A DNA stretch of 31,485 bases from Zygnema circumcarinatum (Eukaryota > Streptophyta > Zygnematophyceae > Zygnematales > Zygnemataceae): the NCBI GenBank assembly GCA_037447605.1, contig CM074811.1, positions 2,419,343-2,450,827 of the forward strand, given 5' to 3'. Of this stretch, positions 30,201 through 31,485 are shown one piece after another (position 1 is the stretch's first letter; each line of letters opens with the position of its first letter). The notes under the pieces were generated by a model, which ran no database searches, had not been told where the DNA came from, and saw only the letters and a program-made list of their open reading frames with translations. The translations under genes and the position numbers were made by a program.

Positions 30201-30975
30201 CAACCGTCTCAAACAATTATTTAGAAAGACTTCTCTGTCTGTTTCTTTTTCAAACAGCAATTGCAAGATGGTAATGTGACCACGTAAACGGTTCCAGAGG
30301 TATGCCGCCAAAGTTACAGACAAGTCCTTAGAAATTGGCAGAGGGGCGAAAAAAATCACTACAGCATTATCATCCTCTAACTCCTTCTTTCACTCGGTGA
30401 CATTCTTTACAAACATAAGAAACATTCCTTCAAAAGTACATATGCACCCGATCACTCAAAACCTTGCCTAACATTTCCAATGCAACTACACATTCCCACC
30501 TTCCAAAAAATAAAATATTCAGCAAAGAGGCACTCACAAGGCAACCCGTTCCATTGTACAGCACAGGGCAGATGCACTGCCCCCGTTTGCATTCTCCCCA
30601 ACCATGGCGTCCGCAAAGTGGAGAACACCCGGGAGGCGCAGGCTGCGCGGCACGCGGCGGCGTAAGTTCCACCTTCACTTCCTTAACCACCTCCTTCTTA
30701 CCCAACGTTTGCGACGCATTTGCCATCCTCCACACCTCTCCCACCAGGGAGGCATCCAGCGGCTCCTGGTTGTCCGGCAGGGCAATGGGCTCCCTGAAGC
30801 CCCTCCGCATCACGGACTCCAGGGCGAGCTCTACCCCATCCTCGTCCACTGCCGCAGCAGTCATCTGCTGCGCGCTGCGGCGCGAGGAGGGAAGCACATT
30901 GCTCACGTCGGGAAGCCACAGCGCCGCCAGCACAAGGACTGCGCACGCCACAAACAGCGTCCTCCCGCTCGCCAT
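27219..30975 (-). CDS. GT29 sialyltransferase-like protein with EGF-like stem and long acidic C-terminal tail
   Basis: Golgi type II membrane protein of the plant GT29 family. Exons in transcript order: 30975-30538, 30154-29959, 29201-28771, 28470-28326, 28084-27219; 2076 nt, 691 aa. The helix is near 7-21. An EGF-like Cys module (CSPLCGRHGWGECKRGQCIC to 145) sits in the stem. Sialylmotif L is at 225-256 (CAIVGSSGILLHYKQGKEID, RFNSAP), motif S at 332-354 (PSVGFLGIILALQRCAEVN), and the motif III equivalent is YQYYD (364-368), where many members have His. Residues 404-691, one exon, form an extension with CX3HX2C-type Cys, four Trp-centred basic motifs (W457, W570, W601, W654) and long Glu/Asp runs. 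The exon 2 donor at 29959 (GTACGA) was chosen because the stronger GTGAGT at 29984-29989 gives the wrong phase. The activity is unknown: plant GT29 members are tied to galactosyl or Kdo transfer rather than sialic acid. Confidence 0.87.
28122..28195 (+). repeat. GTGAGGGA microsatellite in GT29 intron 4
   Basis: Five perfect 8-bp GTGAGGGA units (28154-28193) are preceded by imperfect GGGA/GTGA units. On the gene's sense strand it is a pyrimidine repeat (TCCCTCAC) in the 241-nt intron before the acidic-tail exon. It is probably length-polymorphic, and its plus strand is quadruplex-prone. Confidence 0.85.
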
Positions 30976-31485
30976 GGCTGCCGCCCCTCCCTCCCTCCTC
31001 CCCCCGCCCCTCCCTCCCCTCCTGCCGCCACGTGTCCCCTCGCTGGAGCGTCCATAGAAGCGCCCTCGCCCTCGCCCGCGCGAGAGGCCCTGGCACTGTG
31101 CCAAACTGGGACCGTACAACATCCGTATTGTACAGTACTTTTTTCCGCTGTGCAGGCCTGTAGCACAAGATAAGTGGGGTTAAGAGGAGACTGATGAGCT
31201 AGTTGCAGGTGCTGTACGGCCACTCGCGCGTCCGTGCTGAAACTGATGAAGGGTTGTGTTGGTCCTGTGGGTCTGCCTGCAGCATAGAGCCAGGATCCGG
31301 GAGATTCAGAGGTACGCGCAGCGGAAGACGTAGGGATCCTGAAGATGTTCCCACCGGCGGCTGGACTCGATGCGCAAAGAGCCCTTCCTTGGGGGCTCTC
31401 TTCCCCTGTCCTCTCCTCGGCTAGTCTCTTAGCTAGGCTTCTAGTTATCATTGGTCATTGGGAGGGATGCAAGGCAGGATAGGAA
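30976..31485 (-). promoter_or_regulatory. Leader and promoter of the GT29 gene
   Basis: On the sense (minus) strand the 5' leader 31020-30984 is G-rich (GGGGAGGGAGGGGCGGGGGG type). GACACGTGGC, the reverse complement of GCCACGTGTC, lies at 31036-31027, only 52 bp from the ATG. Further upstream GTAC-containing repeats occur near 31112-31137. Open frames crossing 31123-31451 have no recognised product. Confidence 0.5.
31027..31036. promoter_or_regulatory. GCCACGTGTC box upstream of GT29
   Basis: Exact copy of the 10-mer found upstream of the galactosyltransferase gene (15178-15187) and twice at 11058 and 11131. Confidence 0.5.

Noticed and set aside
30903-31451. 182-codon minus-strand frame upstream of GT29
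   Set aside because: It covers the promoter and leader in a different frame from the GT29 start and shows no recognisable domain.
1-31485. CRISPR arrays, tRNA or rRNA genes, prokaryotic operons
   Set aside because: None was seen. The 198-bp periodic repeat is an LRR exon-intron array, and the window has eukaryotic plant gene structure.

Overview
The window is nuclear DNA of a green plant. Genes are split by many short GT-AG introns, the proteins match plant families (a plant LRR receptor kinase, a plant serine galactosyltransferase, a plant GT29, plant QCR6 and CIA30), and degenerate TTTAGGG-type telomere-like tracts lie in introns. I would guess a streptophyte alga or seedless plant; the sequence alone does not fix the species.

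Layout. 1-2641: repeat-rich flank with a TA-flanked 27-bp-TIR element (319-738) and a hAT-like element (1293-2633) that has a perfect 8-bp target duplication and a large internal foldback. 2642-10466 (+): an LRR receptor-like kinase, 17 exons, about 786 aa, with LRRs, an EGF-like module, an extensin-like proline tract, one membrane helix and a kinase. 11919-14577 (-): CIA30/NDUFAF1, a mitochondrial complex I assembly factor, 7 exons, 221 aa. 15444-22581 (+): peptidyl-serine alpha-galactosyltransferase with two tandem GT domains, provisionally 11 exons and 1038 aa. 24230-25775 (-): QCR6, the complex III hinge protein, 4 exons, 69 aa, whose start codon is split by an intron. 27219-30975 (-): a GT29 sialyltransferase-like protein, 5 exons, 691 aa, with an EGF-like stem and an unusual 288-residue acidic tail.

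The exon chains were built by hand. In every gene the splice phases close and the total length is a multiple of three, which independently supports them. The weakest part is the linker of the galactosyltransferase (17917-19715).

Common threads. Two secretory-pathway glycosyltransferases lie close to a receptor kinase whose ectodomain carries the Ser-Pro(n) sequence type that the serine galactosyltransferase family modifies. Two respiratory-chain genes are interleaved with them. CIA30 and the galactosyltransferase share an 866-bp divergent promoter. A GCCACGTGTC box and a G-rich leader occur upstream of both glycosyltransferase genes. The most striking sequence-level events are the recent 198-bp exon-plus-intron amplification of LRRs, the foldback hAT element, the split start codon of QCR6, and the GT29 tail with four tryptophan-centred basic motifs.
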